A program made the position numbers and the translations under genes. Source: a bacterium (lineage in GTDB: Bacteria; Zixibacteria; MSB-5A5; WJJR01). From it: a stretch of DNA of 55,227 nucleotides. This document shows positions 8,036-17,778 of this stretch, piece by piece (the stretch's first letter is position 1; each line of letters starts with the position of its first letter). The notes beneath the pieces were generated by a model, which saw nothing but the letters and a program-made list of their open reading frames with translations, did not search any database and was not told the origin of the DNA. The stretch covers positions 50,224 to 105,450 of the forward strand of contig JAKAKI010000084.1 in assembly GCA_021813505.1 (NCBI GenBank), in the 5' to 3' direction.

Positions 8036-9466
8036 CTACAGGAGCCAGAATAGGGATTCGGAGGCGATCTTCAGGAACGGCTGCGGATAGATGCCCAACA
8101 GCAGTGTGAGGATTGAGGCCAGAATGAGGACGGCACCGAAGCCGGCAATGCCGCCGCGTGGGACAGGAAGCGGAATCGACTCGTCGGCGGGCCACATCCA
8201 CATCGCCACCACCACCCGCAGGTAATAGTACACCGACACGGCCGAGAACATCACGGCCCAGATGACCAGCCCGAGATTGCCGGCTTTGAGAGCTTCGGAG
8301 AAGACCGCGAATTTCCCGGCAAACCCGACCGTGGGCGGAATTCCGGTGAGCGCGAACATGAAGATTGTGAGCGCTGCCGCAATTCCCGGGCGGCGGCGAC
8401 CCAGCCCGGCAACTGTCTCGAGTGTCGCGGCGCGTTCTTTCGTTTCCAGCGCGCACACGACCGCGAAAGCGCCGACTGTCATCGCGGCATAACCCATCAG
8501 GTAGAATCCGACAGCCCCGGCAGCCGCCGAACCCTTGGCGCAAAGGCCAACGAGGACATATCCGATGTGCGCGATGCCCGAGTAGGCCAGCAGGCGCTTA
8601 AGATCCCGCTGGCGCAACGCCCACAGATTGCCCACGAACATCGACAGCCACGCCACCACCCAGAAGACGGTTTCCATGGGTAGATCAACCAGCGCTGTGA
8701 GCGTCAGACGCAATAGCAAGCCAACGGCGGCAGCCTTGGGAGCGGCAGCGAAGAAGGCGACGGTCGGCGTCGGAGCGCCGGTGTAAACATCGGGCGCCCA
8801 GGAGTGGAACGGCACAGCGGCGATTTTGAAGAGGAATCCCACCAGAAGCAGCACGCCACCGATCCACATCAACGGATCCAACTGCGCGCCGCGCGATACC
8901 GCGTTCCCGATGCCCTCGAAGGTGAATGCCCCGGTGGCGCCATAGACAAGCGCGATACCAAACAGCAGGAAACCAGACGCGAAAGCGCCCGTGAGGAAAT
9001 ACTTGGCGCCCGCTTCGACCGCTGTGTCGGACTGGGTACGCCCGGCCGCCATCGCATAGAGCGGCAGAGAAAGGATTTCCAGACCGAGAAATACCACGAT
9101 CAGGTTGGCGCCGATGACCAGAAGATCCATACCGATGACAGAGACCAAGAGCAGACTAAAGAACTCGGCACCAAAGACGCCGCGCGCCTCGCCATGCCAG
9201 GAGCTGGCGGCAGCCATCGTTGCCAGAAGCGCGCCGAGATAGATGATCAGGCGGAAGAAATGGCCAAAGCGGTCGGCCTGGACCATGCCGGAGAACCCGA
9301 CTTCGACGCGGTCGTACTGGCCGATCACCATCGCACCGGCCGCGATAATGATCAATGCTGTGAGATAGCCCAGGTTCTGGCGGCCGCTGGTCGTGATCTC
9401 CCACACCATGACCAGCAAAACGCCGGCGGTCAGGATGATCTCGGGGGCAATCGAGGCAAAGTTCAT
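8036..9466 (-). CDS. nuoN: NADH-quinone oxidoreductase subunit N
   Basis: A 476-residue antiporter-like subunit of the complex I membrane arm that couples quinone reduction to proton translocation. It has about 14 hydrophobic helices. The conserved core includes FKIAAVPFHSWAPDVYTGAP (near residue 220), with the functional Lys and His, and LLAYSGIAHIGYVL (near 300). Length fits the family. Its ATG overlaps the nuoM stop by 4 bp (ATGA), indicating translational coupling. It is the last gene of nuoJKLMN; repeats follow. Confidence 0.97.
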   Translation of the reverse strand: MNFASIAPEIILTAGVLLVMVWEITTSGRQNLGYLTALIIIAAGAMVIGQYDRVEVGFSGMVQADRFGHFFRLIIYLGALLATMAAASSWHGEARGVFGAEFFSLLLVSVIGMDLLVIGANLIVVFLGLEILSLPLYAMAAGRTQSDTAVEAGAKYFLTGAFASGFLLFGIALVYGATGAFTFEGIGNAVSRGAQLDPLMWIGGVLLLVGFLFKIAAVPFHSWAPDVYTGAPTPTVAFFAAAPKAAAVGLLLRLTLTALVDLPMETVFWVVAWLSMFVGNLWALRQRDLKRLLAYSGIAHIGYVLVGLCAKGSAAAGAVGFYLMGYAAMTVGAFAVVCALETKERAATLETVAGLGRRRPGIAAALTIFMFALTGIPPTVGFAGKFAVFSEALKAGNLGLVIWAVMFSAVSVYYYLRVVVAMWMWPADESIPLPVPRGGIAGFGAVLILASILTLLLGIYPQPFLKIASESLFWLL

Positions 9467-11082
9467 TCGAAGCCTCCGACCATGGCAACACCATCGCGGC
9501 TTGGAGTTTCATTCTCTGGGGGCGGAACGAGAGTCGAGTCCGGGCGCGGCGGTGTGGCTTTGCGCGCCGCGGCCGGCGCGGGCTCGTTCTGAGGGGCCGT
9601 TTGAATCATCTGCTGCGAGCGGGCCTTCGCGAGCCAGGTCTGCAGGTCGGGGCCGATCCGGTCAAGGAAGGGTTTCGGATAGACACCGATCCAGATGATC
9701 AAGATCAGTAGCGGGATCAGAGTTGCCAGCTCACGTTTGGACAGATCACGAATGGTCTCGTTGACGGTGTGGACAATGGGGCCGAAGAAGACGCGGCGCA
9801 CCAGCCAGAGCATGTACCCCGCCGCCAGAATGATCGCCAGCGCGCTGATGCCCGCGAGCCACGGCCGGGTATAGAACGCGCCCAGGAGAATCAGGAATTC
9901 GCCGACGAACCCGTTGGTGCCAGGCAGGCCGATGGACGAGAGCGCGACGATCAGAAACGCGATGGAGAAGACCGGAACGACGGCGAAGATTCCGCCGTAG
10001 TCGGCGATCTTGCGCGTGTGACGGCGCTCGTAGATCATGCCCACGAGCAGAAACAGCGCGCCGGTGGAGATTCCGTGATTGACTTGCTGCAACAGTGATC
10101 CGGTTGCCCCGACGATATTGAGCGCCATCATTCCCAGAATTACGAATCCCAGATGCGAGACCGACGAATACGCCACGAGGCTCTTAATGTCATCCTGAAT
10201 CAGCGTCATGATGGCGCCGTAGACGATGCCGATCACCGCGAGAATCCACAGCGTGTCGGCGAAATACTCGAAACCGAGCGGGAATAACGGGACGGCGAAG
10301 CGCAGGAAACCGTAGGTCCCCAGTTTCAGCAATACCCCCGCCAACATCACTGAACCGGCCGCGGGTGCCTGGACATGCGCATCGGGCAGCCAGGTGTGGA
10401 ACGGGAACATCGGGACTTTGATGGCGAACGCCAGCGCGAACGCGGCGAAAAGCCAGGGCTGCGCGGCAGTGGGAATTGTCAGGCCGTACCAATCGAAGAG
10501 ATTGAATGTGCCACCAGTCGCGCCGCCGCTGTATTGGTAAGTCCAGATGATCGCGACCAGCATCAGAAGCGAGCCGGCCATCGTGTAGAGGACGAACTTG
10601 ACGGTCGCGTAGATGCGCCGCTCCCCACCCCAGATCCCGATCAGGAAATACATCGGAATCAGCATCGCCTCCCAGAAGACATAGAAGAGGAAGACATCGG
10701 TGGCGACGAACGCTCCGATGACCCCGGTCTCCAGGAACAGAAGCGAGGCATAGTATCCCTTGAGCCCCGTCTGGATCGACGAGTATGAGGAGACGACCGA
10801 AATGATCGTCAGCAGCGTCGTAAGCAAAACGAGTAGCAGGGAAATGCCGTCGACCCCGACACGGTAGCCGATACCGTAACGTGTGATCCAATCGACGCTC
10901 TCGGTGAATTGAAATCCGTTGCCGGGGACAAAACCAAACCAGAGCCAGAGGGAGGCAATAAACTGGATGGCGGAGGCGACAGTCGCCAGCGAACGCACCT
11001 GCTTCAGGCGGCCGTTGGGCCAGACCAGCAGGAGCACGCCGATCAACGCTGGAAAGAATATGAGGAAACTGAGTATTCCCAT
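9463..11082 (-). CDS. nuoM: NADH-quinone oxidoreductase subunit M
   Basis: A 539-residue antiporter-like subunit of complex I. Family marks are GVDGISLLLVLLTTLL (near residue 75), FWEAMLIPMYFLIGIWGG with the conserved Glu (near 135), KVPMFPFHTWLPDAHVQAP (near 220) and SLVAYSSVSHLGFVILGM (near 305). A hydrophilic C-terminal tail of about 50 residues, rich in Ala and Pro, extends beyond the last helix and is longer than usual. Its start lies 5 bp after the nuoL stop and its stop overlaps the nuoN start. Confidence 0.97.
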   Translation of the reverse strand: MGILSFLIFFPALIGVLLLVWPNGRLKQVRSLATVASAIQFIASLWLWFGFVPGNGFQFTESVDWITRYGIGYRVGVDGISLLLVLLTTLLTIISVVSSYSSIQTGLKGYYASLLFLETGVIGAFVATDVFLFYVFWEAMLIPMYFLIGIWGGERRIYATVKFVLYTMAGSLLMLVAIIWTYQYSGGATGGTFNLFDWYGLTIPTAAQPWLFAAFALAFAIKVPMFPFHTWLPDAHVQAPAAGSVMLAGVLLKLGTYGFLRFAVPLFPLGFEYFADTLWILAVIGIVYGAIMTLIQDDIKSLVAYSSVSHLGFVILGMMALNIVGATGSLLQQVNHGISTGALFLLVGMIYERRHTRKIADYGGIFAVVPVFSIAFLIVALSSIGLPGTNGFVGEFLILLGAFYTRPWLAGISALAIILAAGYMLWLVRRVFFGPIVHTVNETIRDLSKRELATLIPLLILIIWIGVYPKPFLDRIGPDLQTWLAKARSQQMIQTAPQNEPAPAAARKATPPRPDSTLVPPPENETPSRDGVAMVGGFE

Positions 11083-11087
11083 CGCGT

Positions 11088-13022
11088 TCAGCCCGAAACC
11101 CTCATGAACATGTAAACCACCCAGCCAAGGGCAACCACACAGCCGATGGCGAAGGTCACCGCGCCGAGACGGAATCGGCCCGTCGAGGTGCTGACGCCAA
11201 CCGCGGCCAGCGATTGCGCAAGGCGCGCGATGCCATTGGCGGCGCCGTCAACGACCTCGAGATCGAAGCGGCGGTAGACAAACCGTGACGCGCCGATCAA
11301 CGGACGGACGATGACTGCGTCGTAGATTTCATCCACCCAGTATTTGTTGAGCAGGAGATTGTAAATCCCGGTGAAGCGCACGCGAATTCGCTCGGGAGCT
11401 TCGGGCGATTTCACATACCATTTGTACGCCCACCCGATTCCGATCAGGCCGACCGCGATAGACACCGCCATCAGGCCATATTCCAAACCGAGCGAATGCC
11501 CGGCCTCGCGTGCGGGCAGAATCTTTTCGGCGTGCTCGAAAACCGGGGCGAGGAAATGCTCAAACCAGGAGCCGCCGCCGAGGATTTTGGGCCAGCCAAT
11601 CCAGCCACCGATCACGGATAGAACACCGAGCACCATGAGCGGACGCGCCATCGAGGCGGGCGATTCATGCGGATGGACGTCGCCGGAATAGCGCTTCTCG
11701 CCGTGAAATGCGAGGAAGACCAGACGGAACATGTAGAAGGCGGTCAGCAGGGCCGTGATCGTGGCCACGAGCCAGAGCAGCCAACTGCCGATTGGCGATG
11801 AGAACGACTGCCAGAGAATTTCATCCTTGGAGACAAACCCGGCCAGCGGCGGCACACCGGCGATCGCGAGCGCCGCAATCAGGAATGTCCAATACGTGAC
11901 CGGCATCGCGTGCTTGAGCCCGCCCATCCGGCGCAGGTCCTGTTCATTGGACATGGCGTGAATCACGCTGCCGGCACCGAGGAAGAGAAGCGCCTTGAAG
12001 AAGGCGTGGGTCATGAGGTGGAATATCCCGGCCGCGAAGGCACCGACGCCGAGCGCGAGGAACATGTAACCCAATTGACTGATCGTCGAGTATGCGAGGA
12101 CCTTCTTGATGTCGTTCTGCACGAGGGCCATGCTGGCGGCGAAAATCGCGGTGGCGCCGCCGATAATCGCGACGACCAAGAGCGTGACCGGTGCGAGCGA
12201 AAAGAGCACCGAGCAGCGTGCGACCATGTAGACGCCGGCGGTGACCATGGTGGCGGCGTGAATCAACGCCGAGACCGGGGTCGGACCCTCCATGGCGTCG
12301 GGGAGCCAGACATAGAGCGGAATCTGCGCCGATTTCCCGGTGGCGCCCATGAACAGCAGCAGGCCGATCGCGGTGAGCAGTCCCCCGCTCGCGGCCGCGA
12401 TTCCCGGAGCGCGTTCGAAAACCTCGGAGAACGTGACCGTTCCGAAATTCCAGAAGATGAGAAAGATCGCCAGCGAGAAACCGAGATCGCCGATGCGGTT
12501 GACAACGAAGGCTTTCATCCCGGCGGCCGCCGCTGACGGACGCCGGAACCAGAATCCGATCAAGAGGTACGAGCAGAGACCGACGCCCTCCCAGCCGATG
12601 TACATGACCAGGAAATTGTCGGCCAGCACCAAAGTCAGCATGAAGAAGACGAACAGATTCAAGAATGAGAAATAGCGCGGCTGGTCGGGATCGTGGCCCA
12701 TGTACCCGACCGAGTACACATGAATCAGGAAGCCGACACCGGAGACGACCAGGATCATTACGGCCGAGAGCGGGTCGAGCATGAAGCTGAACGGCACGTG
12801 GAAATTCCCGACGGTGATCCAATCGAAGGGCGCGGTGATGAAGCGGCGTTCGGGAATCGACAGAAGCGCACTGAAGGCGCCGACCGAAACCAGAAACGAA
12901 ATCAGTACGGTCGCGCACCCAATGAGTCCGGCGGTATTCTTCCCCCAGCGGCGTCCAAAGAAGCCATTGAGCAGGAAACCCAGAAGGGGCCAGAGAGGAA
13001 TGGTCCAAACTAAAGAGAGCAT
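11088..13022 (-). CDS. nuoL: NADH-quinone oxidoreductase subunit L
   Basis: A 644-residue subunit, the distal antiporter-like unit of complex I. Conserved stretches are YIGWEGVGLCSYLLIGFW with the key Glu (near residue 145), SAQIPLYVWLPDAMEGPTPV (near 230), SALIHAATMVTAGVYMV and VLAYSTISQLGYMFLALG. The C-terminal lateral helix region (after residue 480) is present. I chose ATG 13022 because MLSLVWTIPLWPLLGF matches family N termini; a GTG at 13040 would add six residues. Neither has a clear RBS. Upstream, a 390-bp repeat region separates it from nuoK. Confidence 0.96.
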   Translation of the reverse strand: MLSLVWTIPLWPLLGFLLNGFFGRRWGKNTAGLIGCATVLISFLVSVGAFSALLSIPERRFITAPFDWITVGNFHVPFSFMLDPLSAVMILVVSGVGFLIHVYSVGYMGHDPDQPRYFSFLNLFVFFMLTLVLADNFLVMYIGWEGVGLCSYLLIGFWFRRPSAAAAGMKAFVVNRIGDLGFSLAIFLIFWNFGTVTFSEVFERAPGIAAASGGLLTAIGLLLFMGATGKSAQIPLYVWLPDAMEGPTPVSALIHAATMVTAGVYMVARCSVLFSLAPVTLLVVAIIGGATAIFAASMALVQNDIKKVLAYSTISQLGYMFLALGVGAFAAGIFHLMTHAFFKALLFLGAGSVIHAMSNEQDLRRMGGLKHAMPVTYWTFLIAALAIAGVPPLAGFVSKDEILWQSFSSPIGSWLLWLVATITALLTAFYMFRLVFLAFHGEKRYSGDVHPHESPASMARPLMVLGVLSVIGGWIGWPKILGGGSWFEHFLAPVFEHAEKILPAREAGHSLGLEYGLMAVSIAVGLIGIGWAYKWYVKSPEAPERIRVRFTGIYNLLLNKYWVDEIYDAVIVRPLIGASRFVYRRFDLEVVDGAANGIARLAQSLAAVGVSTSTGRFRLGAVTFAIGCVVALGWVVYMFMRVSG

Positions 13023-13106
13023 AGGTATCAGCGCTGGCACTCAATTGGAGGTGCGAACTCTATCTCGTTGTCGTTCCGTCTGCGCTTCCCGCTGACATTC
13101 CGGTAC

Positions 13107-13196
13107 CGCCCCCCCATGTCATTCCGAGCGCAGCGAGGAATCGACTGCGGTTGTTCCCCCGATAACGGGGCGAACAGCAGATCCTTCGTCGCTTCG
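13107..13196. repeat. Dispersed repeat leading into the tandem array
   Basis: This sequence has the form TCATTCCGAGCGCAGCGAGG... through CAGCAGATCCTTCGTCGC. Its right half recurs at about 39946-39982 near the LiaF-like gene, there followed by a single ACTCAGGATGAC unit instead of an array. It has no coding content. Confidence 0.6.
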
Positions 13197-13385
13197 CTCC
13201 TCAGGATGACAGAGGAAGGAGTGCTCCTCGTGATGACAGGTGGGAAAGGGCTCCTCTGCGTGACAGTGGGATGAGTACTCCTCAGGATGTCAGGGAGAGG
13301 CGTACTCCTAAGGATGTCAGGGCGAGGCGTACTCCTCAGGATGACAGGGCGAGGCGTGCTCCTCTGAATGACCGGGGAGGAATTG
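13197..13385. repeat. 27-bp tandem array, seven units, between nuoK and nuoL
   Basis: Seven head-to-tail units of exactly 27 bp, each starting CTCCT and containing GGATGACAG or a close variant (for example CTCCTCAGGATGACAG at 13197, then at 13224, 13251, 13278, 13305, 13332 and 13359). Unit-to-unit divergence is moderate and concentrated in the last 10 bp. There are no spacers, so it is not a CRISPR array. It sits inside what should be one nuoJKLMN transcript. Confidence 0.85.
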
Positions 13386-13430
13386 CCCTTCAGGCAGGCA
13401 TTGGGAACGGGTTTCATGCGCTAATCCGGA

Positions 13431-13745
13431 TTACCCTTTCAGGATGTTCAGGCGATCGACGTCGACTGAGCCTTTGAGTCGGAAGACCGCGACCAGGATC
13501 GCCAGGCCAACCGCGGCTTCTGCGGCGGCGACTGTCAGCACAAAGAACACCATCACCTGCCCGCCGAGATCACCGTGCACGCGGGCAAAGACCACCAGCA
13601 GGAGATTGGCGGCGTTGAGCATCAGCTCGATGCTCATGAGAATCACGATCGCATTGCGCGCCGTCAGCACCCCGATCACTCCGAGGCTGAAAAGGATGCC
13701 GGACAGGATGATGTAGTTACCCAACGGGACGGGAAGCGCGTTCAT
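13431..13745 (-). CDS. nuoK: NADH-quinone oxidoreductase subunit K
   Basis: A 104-residue subunit with three transmembrane helices, the MrpC-like unit of complex I. The conserved Glu of helix 2 is in [18 protein letters not shown] and the second in [18 protein letters not shown]. Length is typical (about 100). The ATG overlaps the nuoJ stop by 4 bp. It is followed by 390 bp of repeats before nuoL. Confidence 0.97.
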   Translation of the reverse strand: MNALPVPLGNYIILSGILFSLGVIGVLTARNAIVILMSIELMLNAANLLLVVFARVHGDLGGQVMVFFVLTVAAAEAAVGLAILVAVFRLKGSVDVDRLNILKG

Positions 13746-14284
13746 GCCTCTCCCTCACTCCCCGCCGGTGGTGCGGCATCGACCTCATTCGACGATTTGC
13801 GGCGCGCCACGACCACGGCCGCCAGCACCGCGGCGACGAGCAACAGCGAAGTCAGTTCAAACGGGAACATGTACTCGCCAAACAAGGCGATGCCAATGGA
13901 GCGCACGCTGCCGAAACCATCGGGGACGGTTGCGGCCATCACACGGCCGCCGCCGATCAGCGAAATCAACTCCGCCAGGAATGCCGCTCCGGCCAGAGTG
14001 CCGAGCAGGCGCAGCCAGGGAAGCTGGTCGCGGCCGAATTCGTCTTTGCGCAAGTTCAACAGCATCACAATGAACAGGAACAAGACCATGATGGCGCCGG
14101 CGTAGACGATGATCTGGAGCGCGGCGATGAACTCGGCCGAGAGCTGGAGAAAGAGCACGGCCAGAGCGATGAGCGTGACGATCAAGTGCAGAACGGAGAG
14201 CACGGCATTCTTGAGGATCACCACGCGGATCGCGGCGATGATCGCCACAATTGCCGCCACCCAGAAGATGAATTGATCCGCCAT
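13742..14284 (-). CDS. nuoJ: NADH-quinone oxidoreductase subunit J
   Basis: A 180-residue membrane subunit with five hydrophobic helices. The hallmark [20 protein letters not shown] (near residue 55) contains the pi-bulge helix-3 motif. The C terminus is short and acidic. It is the first nuo gene in the window; nuoA-I are not upstream, where the gap of about 340 bp holds a repeat and then the secreted-protein operon. The nuo genes are therefore split into at least two loci in this genome, assuming a complete complex I. Confidence 0.96.
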   Translation of the reverse strand: MADQFIFWVAAIVAIIAAIRVVILKNAVLSVLHLIVTLIALAVLFLQLSAEFIAALQIIVYAGAIMVLFLFIVMLLNLRKDEFGRDQLPWLRLLGTLAGAAFLAELISLIGGGRVMAATVPDGFGSVRSIGIALFGEYMFPFELTSLLLVAAVLAAVVVARRKSSNEVDAAPPAGSEGEA

Positions 14285-14449
14285 CGGCTAAGAGAATCTC
14301 TTCACAAAAATGGACGCGACTGCGCCTCATGCGCAGTCGAAGCGGCAAGTATCGCGCCGGTAAAGGGGGCAGTCAACCACGAAATCGGGGGCGAGTGTCA
14401 AATCAGAGGGCAGGAAGTTAATGGGGAATAGGGACTTGGCAGGGACATC

Positions 14450-14548
14450 GGTGGCCCACCAGGAGCCTTCGCCGAAGGCGAAGGCGCGGATGGTGGGGGG
14501 CGGCAGGAATGCCGCGGAGAATGGTCCTCTTCCGCGAAGAACCCCACC
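14450..14548. repeat. Dispersed repeat R3, copy at left end of the propeller operons
   Basis: Begins GGTGGCCCACCAGGAGCC, contains CTTCGCCGAAGGCGAAGG and a GGTGGGGGGCGGCAGG block, and ends near CGAAGAACCCCACC. It is almost identical over about 100 bp to 17828-17927, and a more divergent copy lies at 21220-21363. It occupies the gap between nuoJ and the last propeller gene; nothing else is seen there. Confidence 0.85.
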
Positions 14549-14625
14549 AAGCATGCCCTCTCGCCAAGGGCCATCTCTTCCGTAGGGACCATGGGCAGGA
14601 TGCCCATGCCAATTATCAGGAGGTG

Positions 14626-16212
14626 TTACTTCAACAAGACGAGCTTCTTCACTACGGGATCGTGATTGCCGGTCAGTCGGGCGAAGTACATTCCGGAGGG
14701 AACAGTGCGGCCTCCCTCGTCCCGGCCATCCCAACGGAGGGAAGTCCTTGCGCCGCTCGCCATGTGGAGATCGTAATTTCGAATTCGCTGGCCGAGCACG
14801 TTGAAGATCGTCAGCGAGACCCTGCCGGAATCACGCGTGATTTCGAATCCTACTGAAGTGGTGAAAGGATTGGGAGTGGCGGTGAGCAGTGGTAACCTCC
14901 CGGCTCCCGAGGAATCCGGCCTATCAAAGACCCAATCGGAGGCGCCCCAGATATAAAGACCGGAGTCGGCGATATAGAACATGTCCCGCCGTGACGCGGA
15001 AAGGATCGGGCCAGTCCTCAAATCGGCTCCCGGCTTGCCCGGGATCGTGCGAATCAGGCTCCCATCAGATAGCGATCGTAATTCCCAACCGCGATTACGA
15101 AGCGGCATTATGAGACTTGGGTTCCCAGTCCTGTCTAAATCATAGGCGACAATACCGGTGTATCTCGTATACGGCTCGGTGTATACCGGCACCCCCCACT
15201 GATACCTCCCAGAATCGGAGACGCACCCGAAAATCGGCGGGCGGTGGAAGGTCGGCCAATACCAGAACGCCGATCCCGTCAGCCAAAAGATCCGGCCTCC
15301 GCTATTGGGATTGAGCGATAGATAATCGACAGCTGTCAGTATCCATGGTGGTTTGGTTAAGTCATGCTCATAGGCGTATGGGAGCGGAATTTGCCACCGA
15401 ACATTCCACTGTTCGTCGATGAGCGACAATGATTGATAATACCAATTGAGCCCGGTGTGGGGAGTGTTGTCCAGAGTTGAATGGGATTCGTGAAGAATGA
15501 GGGCACTTCCCCCTGGACTGTCTGAATAGCCGGATACAATCCTCACCGAGCTGATGCCGCCGGCCAGTCTCTTGATAGGTTCGCCAGTGGTCAAATCGCA
15601 GACACTCCAATAGCACCGACCGCCTGTCGTCAGATAATCACGCAGCCCGCCCTTAAAGACCGCAGTTAAGTGATTCGATAAAGTGTGTCCCCAGAGGCAC
15701 ATTTCGGAGGGGAACAAATCCAGAACGAATACCAGAGTGTCGAAACCGGTTCTCGAGTCAAAACGCCGTACCGAATCACGTACGATGTAGAAGTAATCCA
15801 CGCGCCCGTCGCCGGCGAGATCAGTGGCTCCCCATCCGCGCCCCCACGCAGGGAGAACCCGAGGGCCATCGATCCAAGATGCTTTTCCCGGATCGAAGAC
15901 GCCAACGCGGCTGGGCGAACCCGCGAACAGAATTCCAAAATCCCAAGTTCCATTCCGTTCGAGATCTACTGGAAACCAATCAAGGACCGAGTCACCCAAG
16001 TCCAAGCGTGTGAATCCTTCAGGCGTGTAGACGATCTTGGGGATCAGTTGGCGAAAACCGCTGGAGCGTCTTGACCCGGCGGCGGCAGATTGTGTCTCTT
16101 GCCACTCGGCCGCCAACGGACTATTGTTCGCGGCTCCGCGACTCCCGTCAGGACATGTGAGCGCCATGATCCCGATGATCAACATCGACAGTTTCTGCAA
16201 TGGTCGACGCAT
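14626..16212 (-). CDS. Secreted propeller-like protein with Por/T9SS C-terminal sorting domain (unit 2, gene B)
   Basis: A 528-residue exported protein: signal peptide at residues 1-27, then a long region of short beta repeats with WFPVDLERNGTWDFGI, GATDLAGDGRVDYFY and AYDLDRTGNPSLIMP motifs, which look like FG-GAP/VCBS blades with Asp-rich calcium loops. The block DMFYIADSGLYIWG is shared with all four paralogues. The last about 85 residues are a sorting domain: TATPNPFTTSVGFEI, FNVLGQRIRNYDL, GMYFARLTGN and the terminal KKLVLLK. It starts 12 bp after the stop of the preceding paralogue, so the two are one operon. Binding partner or ligand is unknown. Confidence 0.88.
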   Translation of the reverse strand: MRRPLQKLSMLIIGIMALTCPDGSRGAANNSPLAAEWQETQSAAAGSRRSSGFRQLIPKIVYTPEGFTRLDLGDSVLDWFPVDLERNGTWDFGILFAGSPSRVGVFDPGKASWIDGPRVLPAWGRGWGATDLAGDGRVDYFYIVRDSVRRFDSRTGFDTLVFVLDLFPSEMCLWGHTLSNHLTAVFKGGLRDYLTTGGRCYWSVCDLTTGEPIKRLAGGISSVRIVSGYSDSPGGSALILHESHSTLDNTPHTGLNWYYQSLSLIDEQWNVRWQIPLPYAYEHDLTKPPWILTAVDYLSLNPNSGGRIFWLTGSAFWYWPTFHRPPIFGCVSDSGRYQWGVPVYTEPYTRYTGIVAYDLDRTGNPSLIMPLRNRGWELRSLSDGSLIRTIPGKPGADLRTGPILSASRRDMFYIADSGLYIWGASDWVFDRPDSSGAGRLPLLTATPNPFTTSVGFEITRDSGRVSLTIFNVLGQRIRNYDLHMASGARTSLRWDGRDEGGRTVPSGMYFARLTGNHDPVVKKLVLLK

Positions 16213-16224
16213 GATTCACCTCAT

Positions 16225-17742
16225 TCACTTCAGCAGCACGAGCTTCTTCACTACCGAAGCATGATTGCCGGTCAACCGGGCGAAGTAAATGCCTGTCGGG
16301 ACAGATTGGCCGTAATCGTCGATCCCGTTCCATTCGATCGAGGTCGTGTTCGTCATGCTGTGGAGATCACAGGTGCGCACTGCCTGGCCGAGGATGTTGA
16401 GGATTTCCAGGGCTGCGGGATCGGTCGCGGTTGTCCAAGTCAGCCGTACGCTGCTGTTGAAGGGATTGGGATACGCAGTGAGGGTCGGCGACTTGGGTAC
16501 GCCTATCATGTTGGACTGATTGTCGCTTACGGCGGTGGGCATGCCCCAGATGTAGAGGCTGGAATCGGCGATGTAGAAGAGATCGCGGTGGCTCGTAAGT
16601 GGACCATTCTTTAGGTTCACGGGCGGCAGCCCCAGGACTGTGTCGAGGATGTCAGTGGACCATGCACACCTGATCTCCCAGCCGGACCCATCGCGGAACG
16701 GCAAGATGGCTTCTTCATTGCCATCCCCAGTGATGTCAAGGCCCGCAATCGAAGTGTATGGCGATTGCGCCCGGCTAATCCAAGATGCGGCAGCGATCGT
16801 ATGCCACCACACAGGCGTTGCCCCACCTGATACATTGTGCCCACCCGTCAGCAAAGGCAATCCTACACCCGAAGAATCCGAAGCATTCGTGATCCACATG
16901 ATCGCGTTGTTGACCCCATCGGCGGCGATGAGCAAACCCGTCTGTTCCAGTCCCCAGATTGAGGCGGGGAAGAATGTTCCTTGCTCGAATTCATAGGACG
17001 GCAACACGAGTGCTGCTTGTGAGCTCCATGATTCGTCGATCAAATGAAGCTGCTGACAAAAGTCAAACATCAGGGACCCAGGATGAAATCCATTGCGTAC
17101 TTCCAGCCAAGATTGATACAATGCAACCGAGGGCTTACCAGATGCAGTGATCCGCCCAAGCAGAACCGGAGCCACCGGTCCACCGCGCACTTCGCGAAGT
17201 TTGACCCCGGAGTGAATCTGGTAGACATTCCATGAATAAGAAATGGCTACAGGGAATGATGCTTCGTCTGCCTGCAGCAGGGCAATGAGACCAGTCCCAC
17301 TGGAATCAGTTCCCCAGGCAAACGCTCGCAGCGGATTGTAGGCGACGGACCACAGTGTTGAATCGGCTTCAGTTTTGGTATCGAACCAGTGGATTGATTG
17401 GGCCGATAAATAGATGTACTCGACGTAGCTGTCGGAATTCCAATCGCCAACGCCCCAGTTCTGGCCTGTAATACCCAGCTCGCGTGGACCGTCGAGCCAG
17501 GTCTGCGTCGTGGGGCTAAAGACGCCGATACGGGTCGGCGTGCCGCCACAGGTAATCGCCAGTTCCCAAAGGCAGTCATGATTTATGTCGACCGGAAACC
17601 AGGCAATAACAGAATGGCCGAGAGGAAGGCGCGTGAAATCGTATGAAAGCGGATGCGAGTATGAAGTTTGAGCGAACGATACCACCCCGCAAAGTGCGGC
17701 AGTGAAGAGAACGGATTTGGCGTACCGAGAAAGCATGGCCAC
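16225..17742 (-). CDS. Secreted propeller-like protein with Por/T9SS C-terminal sorting domain (unit 2, gene A)
   Basis: A 505-residue paralogue of its neighbours. The N terminus MAMLSRYAKSVLFTAAL is a signal peptide resembling that of the 19560-21050 gene. Then come LPLGHSVIAWFPVDINHD, LDGPRELGITGQNWGVGDW and GLDITGDGNEEAILPFRDG blade-like repeats and the shared DLFYIADSSLYIWG. The sorting domain has TAYPNPFNSSVRLTW, LEILNILGQAVRTCDLH and KKLVLLK. GGGAGGTGG lies just upstream of the ATG and a promoter is at 17779-17808. The last third is very similar to the 19560-21050 gene, more so than the rest. It is the first gene of the left two-gene unit. Confidence 0.9.
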   Translation of the reverse strand: MAMLSRYAKSVLFTAALCGVVSFAQTSYSHPLSYDFTRLPLGHSVIAWFPVDINHDCLWELAITCGGTPTRIGVFSPTTQTWLDGPRELGITGQNWGVGDWNSDSYVEYIYLSAQSIHWFDTKTEADSTLWSVAYNPLRAFAWGTDSSGTGLIALLQADEASFPVAISYSWNVYQIHSGVKLREVRGGPVAPVLLGRITASGKPSVALYQSWLEVRNGFHPGSLMFDFCQQLHLIDESWSSQAALVLPSYEFEQGTFFPASIWGLEQTGLLIAADGVNNAIMWITNASDSSGVGLPLLTGGHNVSGGATPVWWHTIAAASWISRAQSPYTSIAGLDITGDGNEEAILPFRDGSGWEIRCAWSTDILDTVLGLPPVNLKNGPLTSHRDLFYIADSSLYIWGMPTAVSDNQSNMIGVPKSPTLTAYPNPFNSSVRLTWTTATDPAALEILNILGQAVRTCDLHSMTNTTSIEWNGIDDYGQSVPTGIYFARLTGNHASVVKKLVLLK

Positions 17743-17778
17743 CTCCCAGTCCTTGCGGGGATTGGAACGTCAGCAAGT

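Noticed and set aside
13197-13385. CRISPR array
   Set aside because: The 27-bp units are contiguous with no spacers, vary between units, and no cas gene is near.
13028-13417. Protein-coding repeat ORFs (ILRSTPRPD repeats)
   Set aside because: They translate the 27-bp tandem array and show no RBS or family match.
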